From UBA7236 sp035439505 (GTDB taxonomy: Bacteria > Bacteroidota > Bacteroidia > Chitinophagales > BACL12), in assembly GCA_035439505.1 (NCBI GenBank), contig DAORKJ010000001.1, positions 71,070 to 135,069 of the forward strand: a DNA stretch of 64,000 nt, written 5' to 3'. The position numbers were made by a program, and so were the translations under genes. Numbering within the stretch: position 1 is the first letter of the stretch; each line of letters begins with the position of its first letter. Shown here piece by piece: positions 61,996 to 64,000 of the stretch. The notes below the pieces were generated by a model that was not told where the DNA came from, ran no database searches, and saw nothing but the letters and a program-made list of their open reading frames with translations.

Positions 61996-62111
61996 AAATG
62001 TGCATCCAATGTGCTTTGTCTGGCAGTTTCATTTGCAAACCGCTAATTATCAATAGTTTCCACTTTTGTGTTTATCCACCAAATGTGTATAAACCCTGTG
62101 AAATAAATGTG
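61996..62111. other. Four AATGTG direct repeats and two DnaA-box-like 9-mers before the RNA gene
   Basis: AAATGTG or CAATGTG occurs at 61996, 62007, 62081 and 62105. TTATCCACC (62072-62080, one mismatch) and TGTGTATAA (62084-62092, a perfect reverse DnaA box) lie among them, so the third AAATGTG overlaps the reverse box. All precede the promoter at 62134. Confidence 0.25.
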
Positions 62112-62133
62112 ATTAAAAATGAGCCTTTACCTA

Positions 62134-62164
62134 TTGTTTTTTACAATGAGATAATATAGTTTTG
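62134..62164 (+). promoter_or_regulatory. Promoter of the putative RNA gene (TTG-N20-TAGTTTTG)
   Basis: TTG at 62134-62136, a 20-nt spacer and a perfect TANNTTTG element at 62157-62164 match the Bacteroidota promoter consensus. The predicted transcription start is around 62170. No protein gene on the plus strand follows. Confidence 0.65.
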
Positions 62165-62169
62165 GTATA

Positions 62170-62450
62170 CCTGACGAAAATATCCGAGCTCGACAGCAAT
62201 GAAGGGCAGAAGTAATTCTGAAAGGTTTAATCGCGAGGTTAACACCTGTAGGTGAAGTTGCAAAACAACACCCGGATTCGAAAGTTTGGTGCAGATGTTA
62301 CAACTACGGTTGCAACAATTGCGAAAGCGGAATTGATTCGAAAAGATTAATTCCGCTTTCTTCGTAAAAGTATTTAACGAAATTAATGTAGCGCTAATTT
62401 CGTTGATGGAAAAACCCTCGCCGGTCATGCGAGGGTTTTATTTTTTTTAT
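62170..62450 (+). ncRNA. Putative stand-alone structured RNA, about 280 nt, family not recognised
   Basis: A promoter and a strong terminator delimit about 280 nt without a convincing plus-strand frame; the only one noted is an 18-codon frame at 62199-62255. Hairpins visible by eye are CAGAA-GTAA-TTCTG (62207-62220, GNRA-type loop), CACC-TGTA-GGTG (62243-62254), a 9-bp stem with C-TACG-G tetraloop and one mismatch (62296-62317), GAAAGCGGAATT/AATTCCGCTTTC (62323-62360, extendable) and AACGAAATTA/TAATTTCGTT (62376-62404). ATCCG at 62182 can pair with CGGAT at 62273 to close a multibranch domain. I see none of the hallmark sequences of tmRNA, RNase P RNA or SRP RNA. Function unknown; a regulatory RNA is the best guess. 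A minus-strand frame of 95 codons across it starts in the terminator and is not credible. Confidence 0.55.
62411..62448. terminator. Terminator shared by the RNA gene and the convergent lipoprotein gene
   Basis: AAAACCCTCGC-CGGTCAT-GCGAGGGTTTT is an 11-bp perfect stem. On the plus strand it is followed by ATTTTTTTT; on the minus strand its 3' arm ends in TTTTTCC, so it can serve both directions. Confidence 0.9.
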
Positions 62451-63904
62451 AATTCCGCGAACTCAGGCGCTCTTATTTTAGCGAGCTGTTCAAACTGTTT
62501 TATCATTTCATCCTTGGTTACTTTAATGAACACTAAATCGGTAATTGGGTCATCGTCTACCACTGTTTCTTTCATGGCTAGTTCCGTGTCACCATGTTCA
62601 TTTATTCTAACAGCAACCACGGTTATTTTTTCTGCAGCCGGCATATTATCAAAATAAAAACCGGATGTATATCGCAATCCTCCAATAACACTTCGTATGG
62701 AATGGAAAACAATGGTCATTGAAACATCGCTTAAACTGTCAGTTGGGATATACACAATCGTTCTGGGTTGCTCAGAATTAACGAATTTATCGCAATTAAT
62801 CCATCCGAACTGACCTACAGTCATAATATATCTGTCAGATTCAAATTTGGCGTTATACCGCTTGCTCTCGGGTTTAGACAGTGTTTTTTCTTTAATAGTC
62901 ATCTGTGAAGGGTCACGAACCAAATTCATTTTAACGGGCAACAATAATTTTTTTGTCATCCCGGGCGCAATATCTACCTCCCAATTTTGCATGGTTTTAA
63001 AAGCCGTCACAATATCTTTATCGGCATAAGTTGAAATTTGTTTGGGTGTATATACTTTGACAATTTTTCCTTTGTCATTAATCGTTATATTTACGTAACA
63101 GGTAGCTTTTAAGGTCACATCTTTAAACTCCTCCTTAATCTGTACTTTCTCATGCAAATACTCATACATTTTTTTTAAGCCGCCGGGATATGCAGCTTCA
63201 TATGTATATTTTCTGGGTCTGGGGTTATTTGTAGGGTTAATATATTCAGGCTGGTAGGTGTTAAATGTCCGAAATTCCATCATAGCACCTCGATTTGCGG
63301 GTGACCAATTTTTACCGTCATTATCAGAATAAAATAATTGCATTCCGTCTTCCTCGTTTATAGCAGGCAATGACACTTCGTAAAAAGCATTGGTTGATAA
63401 ATTGCAAGTTCTGTCTTGTGCTGAAGCAGCAACATATAACATACTGCCTGATTCCAATAAATTTTTATCTGATGTTGTAGATAAACCCGCCAATACAAAA
63501 GAAACATCAGTAAGGTATTCGGTTACCGAAATGGATATCTCGCCTTCTGCAGGCTGACCATTGTCTGCGTATACAAATGAACCTGGATCAAATTTTAAAA
63601 TACTTCCTTCAGCACAAACAATTTCTGATGCCTCATTTGCCGGCACAAGGAAGGTTTGCGGCTTGGGGCCAATTTGCGCTAATACCGATTGTGCAATAAA
63701 TTCAGGCGCCTTGGTTGTTGCTAAATTTGGCGGAAGGGCGGTTTGAATTACATCTTCCTTTAAAGTTGGCGTTGGATTTAGAGGTACTACAATACGTTCT
63801 GCTTTAGATGTAGCAACAGGTTCAGTGTACTTGTCGGCAGAACAACTATATAAAACAATTTCGCAGAGCAATCCAAGTATCAATGAGCGTAAAAATATTC
63901 GCAT
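62447..63904 (-). CDS. Lipoprotein with N-terminal beta domain and TonB-C-like domain
   Basis: The signal MRIFLRSLILGLLCEIVLYSC has lipobox LYSC (Cys21). Residues 85-180 form a beta domain of the type seen in Bacteroidota ZU5/Ig-like exported proteins (GSILKFDPGSFVYADNGQPA, GLSTTSDKNLLESGSMLYV). Residues about 239-325 look like the C-terminal domain of TonB (YPGGLKKMYEYLHEKV, YVNITINDKGKIVKVYTPK, final LLLPVKMN), with no transmembrane helix in front. A further ~150 residues follow. The combination suggests a surface or periplasmic lipoprotein rather than a true energy transducer. I cannot name the family. It ends at the shared terminator. The remaining 96 nt to the window edge hold no gene. 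Confidence 0.7.
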   Translation of the reverse strand: MRIFLRSLILGLLCEIVLYSCSADKYTEPVATSKAERIVVPLNPTPTLKEDVIQTALPPNLATTKAPEFIAQSVLAQIGPKPQTFLVPANEASEIVCAEGSILKFDPGSFVYADNGQPAEGEISISVTEYLTDVSFVLAGLSTTSDKNLLESGSMLYVAASAQDRTCNLSTNAFYEVSLPAINEEDGMQLFYSDNDGKNWSPANRGAMMEFRTFNTYQPEYINPTNNPRPRKYTYEAAYPGGLKKMYEYLHEKVQIKEEFKDVTLKATCYVNITINDKGKIVKVYTPKQISTYADKDIVTAFKTMQNWEVDIAPGMTKKLLLPVKMNLVRDPSQMTIKEKTLSKPESKRYNAKFESDRYIMTVGQFGWINCDKFVNSEQPRTIVYIPTDSLSDVSMTIVFHSIRSVIGGLRYTSGFYFDNMPAAEKITVVAVRINEHGDTELAMKETVVDDDPITDLVFIKVTKDEMIKQFEQLAKIRAPEFAEL

Positions 63905-64000
63905 GATACGGAATTGGTTAAAGGTGAATACTTAAAACGGAAGCTACCAGGAAATTCGTATAATAGTTGGGGCTAAAATTTGTTGCGGCTAAAAAAATAT

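Noticed and set aside
62199..62255. 18-codon plus-strand frame inside the putative RNA
   Set aside because: It is too short to judge and has no following gene to serve as a leader peptide; kept only as a note in the RNA entry.
62141..62428. 95-codon minus-strand frame across the RNA gene region
   Set aside because: It begins inside the terminator stem, has no family resemblance, signal or promoter, and runs antisense to the promoter-terminator unit.

Overview
The window looks like chromosomal DNA of an uncultured Bacteroidota bacterium, probably on the Chitinophagales/Saprospirales side; the finer placement is inference. Signs for this are a SusC/SusD pair, two secreted proteins with type IX secretion (T9SS) sorting tails, many lipoproteins, Bacteroidota-typical families (DUF4296, DUF4197, DUF4139, the 88-aa DNA-binding protein), AT-rich DNA, no Shine-Dalgarno leaders, and a recurrent TANNTTTG -7 promoter element about 7-25 nt before start codons. 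Two runs of exactly 100 N (51640-51739, 56287-56386) show this is a scaffolded draft or metagenome assembly. No rRNA, tRNA, CRISPR, transposase or phage gene was seen.

Layout. 1-12.3 kb: a truncated FG-GAP/ASPIC lipoprotein, panB, a full-length pyruvate:ferredoxin oxidoreductase, an acyl-CoA thioesterase, a YgiD-type dioxygenase with a Tat-like leader, dapB, sucC and a small DNA-binding protein. 12.5-25 kb: an envelope cluster with a thioester alpha-2-macroglobulin lipoprotein, a polytopic membrane protein, a secreted SGNH-type hydrolase on the opposite strand, a propeller-like secreted protein and penicillin-binding protein 1C. 25-30.6 kb: SusD, SusC and a DUF4197 protein. 30.8-37.7 kb: cinA, a 2-oxoacid dehydrogenase E2, a metallo-beta-lactamase/rhodanese protein, a small lipoprotein, a secreted cyclophilin, nrnA and ndk. 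37.8-45.5 kb: a T9SS cargo protein, a beta-barrel protein, a DUF4139 protein, a histidine kinase and a lipoprotein. 45.5-50.2 kb: photolyase, class IV aminotransferase, scoB, scoA, a DUF4296 lipoprotein and the PLP homeostasis protein. 50.3-58.4 kb: a DUF3089 hydrolase, a lipid kinase, an aromatic amino acid decarboxylase, a second T9SS cargo protein, an acyltransferase and a BASS transporter. 58.4-64 kb: mutS2, an AlkC-like glycosylase, an apparent stand-alone structured RNA gene and a lipoprotein with a TonB-C-like domain.

Function. The genes are mostly core metabolism (pyruvate, succinyl-CoA, ketone-body CoA transfer, pantothenate, lysine/diaminopimelate), envelope maintenance and DNA repair. 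The items most worth a second look are the RNA gene at about 62170-62450, a 14-bp hairpin that overlaps the start codon after the macroglobulin gene, a 24-bp perfect palindrome between scoB and the aminotransferase, the macroglobulin/PBP1C locus with inserted genes, and several operator-like dyads.
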